Shown: piece after piece, positions 13,423 through 21,611 of the stretch
How positions within the stretch are numbered: position 1 is the stretch's first letter
Layout: each line of letters starts with the position of its first letter
Assembly: GCA_019187195.1 (NCBI GenBank)
Contig: JABAQT010000095.1
Span: forward strand, 1-42,319
Direction: 5' to 3'
Length of the DNA: 42,319 nucleotides
DNA from: Bryobacteraceae bacterium
Lineage (GTDB): Bacteria; Acidobacteriota; Terriglobia; Bryobacterales; Bryobacteraceae
Made by a program: the position numbers and the translations under genes
Notes under the pieces: generated by a model
Database searches by the model: none
What the model saw: only the letters and a program-made list of their open reading frames with translations
Told to the model about the DNA's origin: nothing

Positions 13423-14853
13423 CTACACGAGCATCTTCTTTACTACCTGCCCGCCCAGGTCCGTCAGCCGGAAGTCCCGTCCCAAATGACGGTAGGTCAG
13501 CTTCGTGTGCTCCATCCCCAGGCAGTGCAGAATCGTCGCCTGAAGGTCGTGTACGTGTACCTTGTCCTCCGCCACGCTCAACGCCAGTTCGTCCGTCTGC
13601 CCGATCACCTGCCCGCCCTTGATCCCGCCTCCCGCCATCCACATCGCATATCCGTTCGGATGATGGTCCCGCCCGATCGAATCCGGATCGTCCGGCCGCC
13701 GCATCTCCGACATCGGCGTCCGTCCGAATTCGCCGCCCCACACCACCAGCGTCTCGTCCAGCAACCCGCGCCGCTTCAGGTCTTTTATCAACGCCGCCGA
13801 AGGCTGGTCCGTCGCGCCTGTCTGCTGCTTCAGCCCCTTCACAATGGCGCTGTGGTGATCCCAACTGGCGTGCAGCAGCATCACAAACCGCACCCCGCGC
13901 TCCACCAGCCGCCGCGCCAGCAGGCAGTTCGTCCCGAACGCTTTCGTCTTTTCGTTCTTCACCCCGTACATGTCCAGCGTCTCCTGCGGCTCCTTCGAAA
14001 AGTCCAGCAGCTCCGGACCCGAGGTCTGCATCCGGTAGGCAAGCTCATACGAGTGGATCCTCGAGGCGATCTCCGCATCGCCCGTCCGCTCCAGGTGCTC
14101 CTGGTTCAACTCCTTCAGCATGTCCAGCCGCAGCCGTTGCGACGCGTCGCTCACGCCTTCCGGATTCGACAGGTACAGTATCGGATCCCCCTTGCTACGC
14201 AACACCGTCCCCGCGTACGTCGAAGGCAGAAACCCGCTCGACCAGTTGTCCGACCCCGCGCTCGTGCCCACGCCCGATGCCAGCACCACGAAGCCCGGCA
14301 GGTTCCGCGCTTCGCTCCCCAGCCCGTAGTTCACCCACGCCCCCATCGTCGGCCGCCCCCCCACCATCGAGCCCGTGAACAGGAACAACTGCCCCGGATG
14401 GTGGTTGAACGCCTCGCTGTACATCGACCGCACCAGGCAGATATCATCCGCCACCGAACCGGTATGCGGCAGCAGTTCGGAAAGCTCCATCCCGCACTGC
14501 CCGTACTTCCGGAACGGAAACTGCGGCCCCAGCACCTTCGCCGTCGGCTTGATAAAAGCGAGTTTCAGGTCCTTTGTCAAGTCCGCCGGCAGCGCCTTCC
14601 CGTTCCACTTGCTCAACTCCGGCTTCGGGTCGAACAGTTCCATCTGGCTCGGCGCGCCCTCCATGAACAGGAAGATCACGTTCTTCGCCTTCGCCGGAAA
14701 CTGCGGCTTCTTCGGAGCCAGCGGATCATCGATCTCCGCCGTCCGGCCCTCGCCCGCCAGCAGGTTCCCAAGCGCCATCATCCCGATCCCGCTCGCGCAG
14801 TCGCGCAGGAACATGCGGCGGTTGTGTACCGCAAACAGCTCTTCTGGTCTCAT
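13423..14853 (-). CDS. DUF1501 (sulfatase-like) protein with Tat signal
   Basis: The 476-residue protein starts with NRRMFLRDC, a twin-arginine export signal, so it should be periplasmic. It then has the alkaline-phosphatase/sulfatase-like DUF1501 layout, with metal-type residues in DHHSAIV, WGGEFGRTP and GRDHHPNG. The start at 14853 is supported by AGGGAG about 8 bases upstream and by matching the family N-terminus; the frame stays open upstream but only inside the neighbour's sequence. It lies five bases after the PSD1 cytochrome gene. These two gene types form a recurring pair in Planctomycetes, Verrucomicrobia and Solibacter-like bacteria, of unknown function. Confidence 0.9.
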   Translation of the reverse strand: MRPEELFAVHNRRMFLRDCASGIGMMALGNLLAGEGRTAEIDDPLAPKKPQFPAKAKNVIFLFMEGAPSQMELFDPKPELSKWNGKALPADLTKDLKLAFIKPTAKVLGPQFPFRKYGQCGMELSELLPHTGSVADDICLVRSMYSEAFNHHPGQLFLFTGSMVGGRPTMGAWVNYGLGSEARNLPGFVVLASGVGTSAGSDNWSSGFLPSTYAGTVLRSKGDPILYLSNPEGVSDASQRLRLDMLKELNQEHLERTGDAEIASRIHSYELAYRMQTSGPELLDFSKEPQETLDMYGVKNEKTKAFGTNCLLARRLVERGVRFVMLLHASWDHHSAIVKGLKQQTGATDQPSAALIKDLKRRGLLDETLVVWGGEFGRTPMSEMRRPDDPDSIGRDHHPNGYAMWMAGGGIKGGQVIGQTDELALSVAEDKVHVHDLQATILHCLGMEHTKLTYRHLGRDFRLTDLGGQVVKKMLV

Positions 14854-14858
14854 CTTCG

Positions 14859-17375
14859 CTACTCCCTGGTAATGAATTCGTCGAGGTTCAGCAGCACGCT
14901 CGAAAGCTCCGTCCACGCCGCATCGTCCGAGTGGTTCCCCTCTTTCGCCAATAGCTGTTTCTGCTTCGCGAAAAACGTCTCGAACTTCCGCTTCTCCGTG
15001 TCCGCCGGCTTGCGCCCGAGCGTTCGCAGATACGCCTCCTCGAGCCGCGCGTCCCAATCCGCCGACGCGTTCATCGCCTCGTACGCCAGCCCCCGCGCCG
15101 CCTCATGAAACACCGGATCATTCAACAGGTTCAATGCCTGCAGCGCCGTGTTCGACCTGTCGCGCTGGCACAGCGCCACGTTCGCCTTCGGCGCGTCGAA
15201 ATTCACCAGCATCGGATAAGGCGTGCTCCGCTGGAAGTGAATGTACAGCCCGCGGCGGTACTTGTCCGCCCCTTTGCTCTCCGGCCACGAGTTGCCCCAC
15301 CTGTTCCCATACCCCAGTTCCATCACCCCGTCCGGTTGCGGCGGCCTCACGCTCTTCCCCCCGACATCGAGCGAGATCAGCCCGCTCGCCATCAAAGCCG
15401 AATCCCGGATCAACTCCGCCGGAAGCCGCAGCCTCGTCTGCCTCGCGATCAGTTCATTGTCCGGGTCCCGCTCCTCCAGTTCCGGCCGCGCCTTCGAACT
15501 CTGCCGGTAGGCGCTCGACAGCACCATCCCCCGGATCAGCTTCTTCATGCTCCATCCGTCGTCCATGAACTTCGCCGCCAGGTAATCGAGCAACTCCGGG
15601 TGCGTCGGCTTGTCCGCCCTCACTCCGAAATCATCGAGCGACTTCACAATGCCGCGCCCGAACAGCTCCGCCCACACCCAGTTCACCGTCACCCGGCTTG
15701 TCAGCGGATTGCCGCGCGACACCACCCACTTCGCCAGATCGAGCCGCGTCGGCCGCTCCCCCGCCTTCGCTGCCATCCCCGGCAGCACTTCCGGAACCTG
15801 TGGCTGCACCTCGATCCCCAGCGTCCGGTAGTCCCCCCGCACGCGCAGGTACGATCGAGCCGCGCCCGCTGCCTCGTCCACCGTCATCGCCTGCGTCAGT
15901 TGCGGATACTCGTCCTTCAACTTCCTCAGCCTCTCGTCCAGCTCCTTGAACTTCGTCTCCGCATAGACCTTCGGCCCCACCGCGAAATGATAGTTCCGGA
16001 TAAAGTGATCCGTAAGAATGTCCTTCTGCCGCTGCGTCCGCTTCTCCGGCGCTATCCGCAGAATCTTCTCCCCGTCCCCTCCTTCGGTCAGCTTCAGCAG
16101 GCAGTCCCACGCCAAATCCCAATCCGTGCGAACGCCGGGATGCGCCGCCGTGTCCAGCATCTCCTTCTCCCAGGCCGCCTGCTGCTCGCCTACCCTGTAT
16201 TCCTTCAGCAGGGCTTCCCGCTTGGCCCGGTACTCATCCTTCTTCGCCAGATAGGGGCCCAACTCCCCCGGCATCGGCGCGTCGATGTCCACTTCCTCCA
16301 CCTTGTCGAAGAAAGCAAAAAGCTGATAGAAATCCTTCTGCTTGATCGGATCGTACTTGTGGTCGTGACATTGCGCGCACCCGATCGTCAGCCCCAGCCA
16401 TGCCGCCCCCAGCGTGCTCGTCCGGTCCACCGTGTTCTCGAACTTGAACTGGTTGTTGTCCACGCCGCCTTCCCGATTGGTCAGCGTCATCCGCAGAAAC
16501 CCTGTCGCCACTCTGTCTTCGACCGACGCCTTCGGCAGCAGATCTCCGGCCAACTGCTCCACGCTGAACTTGTCAAACGGCATGTCGTGATTCAGCGCGT
16601 CGATCACCCACTGCCGGTAACGCCACGCATACGGCCGCGCCCAGTCCTTTTCATATCCGTCGCTATCGGCGTAGCGCGCCCGGTCAAGCCACGGCCGCGC
16701 CCATCGCTCGCCAAAATGCGGCGACGTCAACAACCGGTCCACCACATGTTCGTAAGCGTCCGGATCGGTGTCGTTCAGAAATTCGTTGATCTCGGCCGGC
16801 GTCGGCGGCAAGCCGGTCAAATCGAGGTGCGCCCTCCTCAGCAGCGTCAGCCTGTCCGCTTCCGGAGCGGGCTTCACACCCTCCCGCTCCAATCGCGCCA
16901 GCACGAAAGCGTCGATCGGATTCCTCACCCACCTGCTGTCCTTCACCGCCGGCGGAGCCGGCCGCTCGATCGCGCGGAACGCCCAGTGAGAGACCCGCTT
17001 CGAGGCAACCGGAGCCGCGCCCGCCGCGCTGTCCGGCCATTTCGCGCCCCCATCCACCCACTTCTTCAACAACTCCGCCTCCGCCTCGGGCAGCCCCTTC
17101 GTCCCCGGCGGCATCGCCATCACGCCCGCCGCGCCGGTTACGCGCAATATCAGCTTGCTCTCCGCGCTCTTGCCCGGAAGGATCACCGCGCCCGAATAGC
17201 CGCCCTTGAGAGCCGCCGCCTTCTCATCGAGGCGCAAGCCGCTCATCTGCTGCGCCGGCCCGTGACAGCCGTAACACTTCGCCCGCAGCAGCGGCTCCAC
17301 CTGCCTGGTGAAGTCCACCTCCGTCTGCGCGCACAAAGCGCCGGAAAGGAAAGCGAGTAGTCCCAGTAATCGCAT
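14859..17375 (-). CDS. PSD1 / planctomycete-type cytochrome c domain protein
   Basis: This 838-residue exported protein has a signal peptide (residues 1-16) and a planctomycete-type cytochrome c domain with haem motif CYGCH (Cys34, Cys37, His38). DUF1549 follows, with HFGERWARPWLD and a second CxxCH in GCAQCHDHKYDP, and then DUF1553 at the C-terminus. Two haem-binding motifs suggest a role in periplasmic electron transfer, but no reaction is established for the family. It is first in an operon with the DUF1501 protein. A TATAAT element ends 8 bases before the ATG and there is no ribosome-binding site, so the transcript is probably leaderless or nearly so. It faces a divergent regulator that may control it. 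Confidence 0.92.
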   Translation of the reverse strand: MRLLGLLAFLSGALCAQTEVDFTRQVEPLLRAKCYGCHGPAQQMSGLRLDEKAAALKGGYSGAVILPGKSAESKLILRVTGAAGVMAMPPGTKGLPEAEAELLKKWVDGGAKWPDSAAGAAPVASKRVSHWAFRAIERPAPPAVKDSRWVRNPIDAFVLARLEREGVKPAPEADRLTLLRRAHLDLTGLPPTPAEINEFLNDTDPDAYEHVVDRLLTSPHFGERWARPWLDRARYADSDGYEKDWARPYAWRYRQWVIDALNHDMPFDKFSVEQLAGDLLPKASVEDRVATGFLRMTLTNREGGVDNNQFKFENTVDRTSTLGAAWLGLTIGCAQCHDHKYDPIKQKDFYQLFAFFDKVEEVDIDAPMPGELGPYLAKKDEYRAKREALLKEYRVGEQQAAWEKEMLDTAAHPGVRTDWDLAWDCLLKLTEGGDGEKILRIAPEKRTQRQKDILTDHFIRNYHFAVGPKVYAETKFKELDERLRKLKDEYPQLTQAMTVDEAAGAARSYLRVRGDYRTLGIEVQPQVPEVLPGMAAKAGERPTRLDLAKWVVSRGNPLTSRVTVNWVWAELFGRGIVKSLDDFGVRADKPTHPELLDYLAAKFMDDGWSMKKLIRGMVLSSAYRQSSKARPELEERDPDNELIARQTRLRLPAELIRDSALMASGLISLDVGGKSVRPPQPDGVMELGYGNRWGNSWPESKGADKYRRGLYIHFQRSTPYPMLVNFDAPKANVALCQRDRSNTALQALNLLNDPVFHEAARGLAYEAMNASADWDARLEEAYLRTLGRKPADTEKRKFETFFAKQKQLLAKEGNHSDDAAWTELSSVLLNLDEFITRE

Positions 17376-17383
17376 TTGACGAC

Positions 17384-17389
17384 ATTATA
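17384..17389 (-). promoter_or_regulatory. -10 element (TATAAT) of the PSD1 operon
   Basis: TATAAT on the minus strand, 8 bases before ATG 17375. Transcription would start at or within one or two bases of the start codon. Confidence 0.55.
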
Positions 17390-17439
17390 GGCACGCTTCC
17401 CCTCACCGGGCGTCTCACTCCGCGAGACGCGCTTACGCC

Positions 17440-17445
17440 TATAAT
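17440..17445 (+). promoter_or_regulatory. -10 element (TATAAT) of the HTH/binding-protein regulator
   Basis: TATAAT is followed by exactly 6 bases and then ATG 17452. With normal spacing the first transcribed base would be the A of the start codon. This argues for ATG 17452 over the alternative GTG 17446. Confidence 0.55.
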
Positions 17446-17451
17446 GTGACA

Positions 17452-18576
17452 ATGCGGGGGGGCGTCGAATCCGTGCTGCGGGCCTGCGAAATGCTGCGCG
17501 CCTTCTCACGGGACGGAGAGATTCTTCGCGTCCAGGATCTCGCCACGCGCACCCGCCTCCACAAAGCCACCGTCTCCCGCCTCCTGCTCACCCTCGAGGA
17601 AGCCGGATTCGTCGAGCGCGCCGCCCGCCGCGGCTACCGCTCCCTTGTTCACATGAACGGAAAACGCCGCCTCCGCATCGGCTATGCCTCGCAAACCGAA
17701 GCTTCCCTCTTCGCCCGCGAGGTCACCGAAAGCCTCCGCCGCGCCTCCGCCGCCTTCGAAATCGACCTCGCCTTCTATGACAACCGCTATGACCCCGATG
17801 TCACGCGCCGCAACGCCGAACGCATCATCGAGGAACGCGTCGACGCCGCCATCGGCTTCCAGACCTTTCAATCCCTCGCCGGGCCCATCTCCTCGAGGTT
17901 CGAGCAGGTCCGCATCCCGCTCATCTCCGTCGACCTTCCCATCCCCGGAGCCATCTACTACGGAGCCGACAACCGCGAGGCCGGCCGCATCGCCGGACGC
18001 GCCCTCGCCCGCTGGGCGCGCGAGCATTGGAACGGAGCCTTCTCCCATGTGCTCCTGATCGAGCTCGCCGCCGCCGGCCCGCTGCTTGAGTCCCGCATGT
18101 CCGGCGCTCTCGCCGGGCTCAAGGAACTCGCCCCCGTCTCCCCTTCACAGGTCTTTCGCCTCGATGGAGCCAATACCTTTGAAGGAGCCTTCCGCGCCGT
18201 TAAACGCCACCTGCGCGTCCATAAGCCCGCGCCGGCCCTCATCCTTGCCATGAACGACCCGAACGCGCTCGGAGCCCTCGAGGCCTTTCGCCAGGCCGGC
18301 TGCGACGGCCTCTGCGCCGCCGCCGGCCAGGGAGCCACGCTCGATGCCCGCATCGAACTGCGCCGCCCCGGCACTCGCCTCATCGGATCTGTCGCCTACT
18401 TCCCCGAACGCTATGGCGAGGCCCTCATCCGCCTCGCTCTCGACATCCTTCAGAACAAGCCCGTTCCCCCCGCCGTCTACACCAAACACCGCCTCATCAC
18501 CGCCCGCAACGTGGACCGGATCTACCCGCGGGACAACTTGCGCGAAGCGCCGTCCGCCATGCGCTCCGCCCATTGA
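17452..18576 (+). CDS. IclR-like HTH fused to sugar-binding (ribose-type) domain regulator
   Basis: This 374-residue transcription factor begins with an IclR-like winged helix (residues about 3-65: GVESVLRACEMLRAF, then LHKATVSRLLLTLEEAGFV and a wing). It continues with a type I periplasmic-binding-protein fold (about 70-355), recognisable by RRNAERIIEERVDAAIG, IPLISVDLPIPGAIYYGADN and the late AMNDPNALGALEAF segment. LacI proteins use this sensor fold with a different, N-terminal LacI HTH, so the pairing is unusual. The ligand is probably a sugar or small polar molecule. It is divergent to the PSD1/DUF1501 operon, a natural candidate target. Its stop abuts the convergent glycosyltransferase stop with no gap. 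Confidence 0.85.
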   Translation: MRGGVESVLRACEMLRAFSRDGEILRVQDLATRTRLHKATVSRLLLTLEEAGFVERAARRGYRSLVHMNGKRRLRIGYASQTEASLFAREVTESLRRASAAFEIDLAFYDNRYDPDVTRRNAERIIEERVDAAIGFQTFQSLAGPISSRFEQVRIPLISVDLPIPGAIYYGADNREAGRIAGRALARWAREHWNGAFSHVLLIELAAAGPLLESRMSGALAGLKELAPVSPSQVFRLDGANTFEGAFRAVKRHLRVHKPAPALILAMNDPNALGALEAFRQAGCDGLCAAAGQGATLDARIELRRPGTRLIGSVAYFPERYGEALIRLALDILQNKPVPPAVYTKHRLITARNVDRIYPRDNLREAPSAMRSAH

Positions 18577-19671
18577 CTATTGCAGTTGCCGGAGCAGGAC
18601 GGCCAGCCTGCGGCCTACTTCCGCTGCGTCATGCTCGCGCGTAATGTGCCGTCCGGCGCGCAGGCCGATGTCGCGGCCAAGGCCCGGATCGCGCGCCAGC
18701 GTAACCATCCATTCCTCCAACTCCGCCTCCCCGGAAGGCCCTGAGCCGATGGGAAGATAGCTGCCCTCGGGGTGGGCGGAGTACTCTTCCCCATCGGAAA
18801 CCACCACCGGTTTGCCCAGACCCATCAGACGGATGGCGATCCCGCTCGTCTCCCCGCAGCTTGGATAGCGGAGATTCAGACAGCAATCGGCCGCGCGCGC
18901 ATGAAGCCAGAACTCCCTCTCATCGAGATACCCCGCGCGCAGTACCCCCTCACCGGCAAGCCACGGCTCGCAGGCCCGTTCGAGATCGGCCGAGACGAAC
19001 CTGCCCGCCACCAGCAGCGCAATGTTGCCCTGCCGTGCCCTGGCGCGGCGAAACGAGCGCAGGATCGCCGCCACGCGCTTTGTCTCGCGCAAATGGCCGA
19101 AAACCGCGAACAGGTAGTGGGCGCCCGTCAGGCCGAGACGGCCGCGCAGCTCGATCACCTCCCGTTCGGGCACGGGCGCGGGCGCCGTATGAAGGTGAGG
19201 AATCTCCTCGACCCTCTTCGCCCCGTGCCGCCGCGCAATCGCCGCCGCCGCGCGATTGTGCACCAGCACCAGCCGGGCGCGCCCCACCACCGAGCCGAGC
19301 ATCGGATATTCGAAATACCGCGCGTCCGCCGCCGACCGCCCCCGCCTGCTCCACAACCGTTCCGCGAACTCCCGGCCCCACTCCCCATACTGCTCGCGGA
19401 ACTCCCGCACATAGGCCTCGCGTGAAAGCGCGCCGAGATAGAAATGGTGCAGGTTGGCGTCATGCAGCAGGACCGCGCCGGGCTCGCGGAGCGAGCGTTC
19501 GATGATCGCCCTGTGCAACTGGTTGTTCCCCGCCTGGTAGAGATGCAGGTCCGCCCGCCTGGCGTTCACCTCGATGTCGAAATAAGGCGCAAGCGCGGCA
19601 AGCAGCGCCCGGGCGTAATCCGCCACTCCTGTGGGAGCGGGAGGCAGCGGCGCGTGATAGCCAAGCTTCAC
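18577..19671 (-). CDS. Glycosyltransferase, GT4-like
   Basis: The 364-residue product has the two-domain layout of GT-B glycosyltransferases. The N-terminal half has GYHAPLPPAPTGVADYA, typical of GT4 acceptor-side domains. The C-terminal half has the nucleotide-sugar region FAVFGHLRETKRV, then CLNLRYPSCGETSGIAIRLM (the E-x7-E-like segment) and LGKPVVVSD. The GTG start at 19671 overlaps the stop of the yggS gene (GTGA), so they are coupled; an in-frame ATG upstream would lie inside yggS and is less likely. Sugar donor and acceptor are unknown, but cell-surface glycan synthesis is likely. Confidence 0.85.
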   Translation of the reverse strand: MKLGYHAPLPPAPTGVADYARALLAALAPYFDIEVNARRADLHLYQAGNNQLHRAIIERSLREPGAVLLHDANLHHFYLGALSREAYVREFREQYGEWGREFAERLWSRRGRSAADARYFEYPMLGSVVGRARLVLVHNRAAAAIARRHGAKRVEEIPHLHTAPAPVPEREVIELRGRLGLTGAHYLFAVFGHLRETKRVAAILRSFRRARARQGNIALLVAGRFVSADLERACEPWLAGEGVLRAGYLDEREFWLHARAADCCLNLRYPSCGETSGIAIRLMGLGKPVVVSDGEEYSAHPEGSYLPIGSGPSGEAELEEWMVTLARDPGLGRDIGLRAGRHITREHDAAEVGRRLAVLLRQLQ

Positions 19672-20345
19672 GCGGCCTCCGGCTTCGGCCTCCGCCCGAA
19701 CAGCGCCGTGCCCACCCGGATGCACGTGGAGCCTTCTTCGATGGCCGCTTCGAAGTCGTGCGACATCCCCATGGAAAGCCCGGTCAATCCGTGGCTGGCG
19801 GCCAGTTCCCTCAGACGGCGGAAATAGGGCCGCGATTCCTCCGGGTCCTCCGACCAGGGAGGCATCGTCATCAAACCCGTAAGGCGCAGATTGGAGCAGC
19901 CGCGGACCGCCTCGATCAGCGCCGGCAACTCCATGGGAGCGGCGCCGGACTTGCTCCCTTCCGGTGAGAGCTTAACCTCGATCATCACATCCAACCGGCG
20001 CGGCCCTTCGTTCAACCGCCGGGCCAGCTTCGCCGAGTCCACCGTTTCGATGACGTCGAACAGTTCGCCCGCGCGCCGGGTCTTGTTCGATTGCAGGTGC
20101 CCGATGAGATGAAAACGGGCTCCCGGAAGGCTCTTTACATGGGGGTGTTTGGCCTCGAACTCGCGTACGTAGTTTTCTCCGAACTCCCGCAGGCCCAACG
20201 CGTAGGCGGCCTCGATGGCCTGATAGGGAAACACCTTTGTGACAGCCAACAGCGTCACCTCGCCGCGGCTGCGTCCACAGCGCGCGAGCGCCCTCGAAAG
20301 ACGCTCTTCCACCCGGTCCAGTTTCTCTCTTAAGCTTTCTTCCAC
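19668..20345 (-). CDS. YggS-type pyridoxal-phosphate homeostasis protein
   Basis: The 225-residue protein belongs to the YggS/PLPBP family, a single-domain alanine-racemase-like TIM barrel that binds PLP and keeps free PLP and amino-acid pools in balance. The PLP lysine sits in LLAVTKVFP, followed by GLREFGENYVREFEAK and FHLIGHLQSNK. The C-terminal phosphate-binding part is LTGLSMGMSHDFEAAI and STCIRVGTALFG. The GTG start lies 8 bases after a minus-strand TATAAT (20354-20359) and has no ribosome-binding site, suggesting a leaderless message. It overlaps the glycosyltransferase downstream. Confidence 0.93.
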   Translation of the reverse strand: MEESLREKLDRVEERLSRALARCGRSRGEVTLLAVTKVFPYQAIEAAYALGLREFGENYVREFEAKHPHVKSLPGARFHLIGHLQSNKTRRAGELFDVIETVDSAKLARRLNEGPRRLDVMIEVKLSPEGSKSGAAPMELPALIEAVRGCSNLRLTGLMTMPPWSEDPEESRPYFRRLRELAASHGLTGLSMGMSHDFEAAIEEGSTCIRVGTALFGRRPKPEAA

Positions 20346-20353
20346 TGTTGCCG

Positions 20354-20361
20354 ATTATAAA
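20354..20361. promoter_or_regulatory. Symmetric -10 element between yggS-type and nuclease-fold genes
   Basis: ATTATAAA reads as TATAAT on the minus strand (8 bases before GTG 20345) and TATAAA on the plus strand. The TTATAA core is a palindrome, so one element could fire in both directions. On the plus side, ATG 20364 is only 2 bases away and the RNA would begin inside the annotated gene. Confidence 0.45.
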
Positions 20362-20363
20362 GT

Positions 20364-21611
20364 ATGGCCGCCGCCGTCCAGGCGCCGCCGAGCCCAGTCG
20401 AACTGGCCGCTCGGGCCATCGAAAGCTTTCTTCGATCCAGCCGTCAACCCCAACTCATCGAGCCCGGAGACCCTCCCATTGCTCTCGATGCCGGCTCCTG
20501 CCAGCTCACCACGGCCCCGCGCTGGGTCACGTTCGAAGCGTGGGATAAGGAGCGCCTGCTCTCGCGCCGTGTCGCCGCCGTGAAGCACACCTCACCCGGC
20601 CGCCTCGAACTGACCACTCTGCGCTTCGGCGGAAAGCCGGGCTCGCTCTTCCTGCTCGATGCTTCCCGGCCGCGCAATGAAGGGCTCCGCCGCAAAGGCC
20701 ACCGCCTCGTGTTCGGCGAGCAGTTCCGCCAGATGCTGCGGCATTCCTACCCCGGGTGGACTATCCGCGGGCTTTCGACCGAAGCGAATCTCGAGGAGAG
20801 CCTCAGCCCGTCGTTTCCGCGCGCCCTGCTCACGAAAGGAGCCGCCGGATGGGCCGCCATCGCGGCGCCGCCTTCCTCGAACATCGACGCCGTGCTCGCC
20901 TTCGGCCTCATCTGGCTTGACTACCTCCGCCGCCGGGAGCGCAAGCTGGCCGTCCACGGTCTCGCCGTCTACCTCCCCGGTGGAACGGAACAAACCACCA
21001 TCCTCCGCGTGCGCCACCTCAACTCCGCCGCCGGGTACGCGGTCTTCACCTACGACGAGGACGCGCCGCCGCGCCAGGTGGACCTTCAGGATTGCGGAAA
21101 CGTCCACGCTCATCTCGAGCGCAGGATTCCGCCCCGGGAAACCCTCCCCGGTCCCGAAGCCCTGCTGGAAGAGCAACTCCGGTCCCAGATTGCCTTGCTC
21201 GATGCCCGCCTGCGTCCGTCTCCCGTCTACGGCCAGGTGTCCGCCACCGCCGCCGCCGACCGCGGCATTCTCGATCTTCTCGCCGTCGATTACAGCGGCC
21301 GCCTGGCGGTCATCGAACTGAAAGCAAGCGAATCCATTCAACTCCCCTTGCAGGCTCTCGATTACTGGATTCGCGTCAACCGCCACCTTGCCGAGGGAGA
21401 CTTTCCCAAGCGCGGCTACTTCGAAGATATCGCTCTGCATCCCGCCCCGCCGCGGTTGTTGCTCGCCGCCCCGGCCACCCGCTTCCACCCCTCGAATGAA
21501 ACCGTCCTGCGCTACTTCCACCCGGACATTGAAGTGGAACGCATCGGGCTCGCGCACGGTTGGGGTGGCCCGGTCCGCGTTCTCTTCCGCCACTCTACAA
21601 TGAAAGCTTGA
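20364..21611 (+). CDS. Hypothetical protein with NucS-like PD-(D/E)XK nuclease motif
   Basis: The 415-residue soluble protein is not a recognised enzyme. Its C-terminal third (about 265-345) follows the NucS/DUF91-type PD-(D/E)XK pattern: a helical lead-in PEALLEEQLRSQ, then Asp304 in GILDLLAVD, 13 residues, and Glu318-Leu-Lys320 in VIELKA. A helix with QALDYWIRV follows. All three catalytic-type residues are present. The N-terminal 260 residues have no motif I know. The start is uncertain: ATG 20364 is the only good candidate but lies 2 bases from a -10-like element. The stop overlaps the TTG start of the acyltransferase by 4 bases. Involvement in DNA repair or restriction would be inference only. 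Confidence 0.7.
   Translation: MAAAVQAPPSPVELAARAIESFLRSSRQPQLIEPGDPPIALDAGSCQLTTAPRWVTFEAWDKERLLSRRVAAVKHTSPGRLELTTLRFGGKPGSLFLLDASRPRNEGLRRKGHRLVFGEQFRQMLRHSYPGWTIRGLSTEANLEESLSPSFPRALLTKGAAGWAAIAAPPSSNIDAVLAFGLIWLDYLRRRERKLAVHGLAVYLPGGTEQTTILRVRHLNSAAGYAVFTYDEDAPPRQVDLQDCGNVHAHLERRIPPRETLPGPEALLEEQLRSQIALLDARLRPSPVYGQVSATAAADRGILDLLAVDYSGRLAVIELKASESIQLPLQALDYWIRVNRHLAEGDFPKRGYFEDIALHPAPPRLLLAAPATRFHPSNETVLRYFHPDIEVERIGLAHGWGGPVRVLFRHSTMKA
21596..21601 (+). promoter_or_regulatory. -10 element (TACAAT) before the acyltransferase gene
   Basis: TACAAT is followed by 6 bases and a TTG in the acyltransferase frame (21608). It lies inside the last codons of the preceding gene. It supports TTG 21608 as the start over the in-frame TTG at 21560, and suggests a leaderless transcript. 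Confidence 0.45.

Larger units (their letters stand above)
17382..17447. promoter_or_regulatory. Mirror-image divergent promoter region
   Basis: ACATTATAGGC (17382-17392) and GCCTATAATGT (17437-17447) are perfect 11-base inverted repeats. Each contains a TATAAT pointing outward at the adjacent gene. Between them lies a second perfect inverted repeat, GCGTCTC (17410-17416) and GAGACGC (17424-17430), with a 7-base loop, a plausible operator for the divergent regulator. Neither -10 box has a recognisable TTGACA partner. Confidence 0.6.

Noticed and set aside
15105..17360. Plus-strand 751-codon open frame opposite the PSD1 gene.
   Set aside because: Translation is Arg/Pro/His-rich with no motif, while the minus strand carries a complete PSD1 protein.
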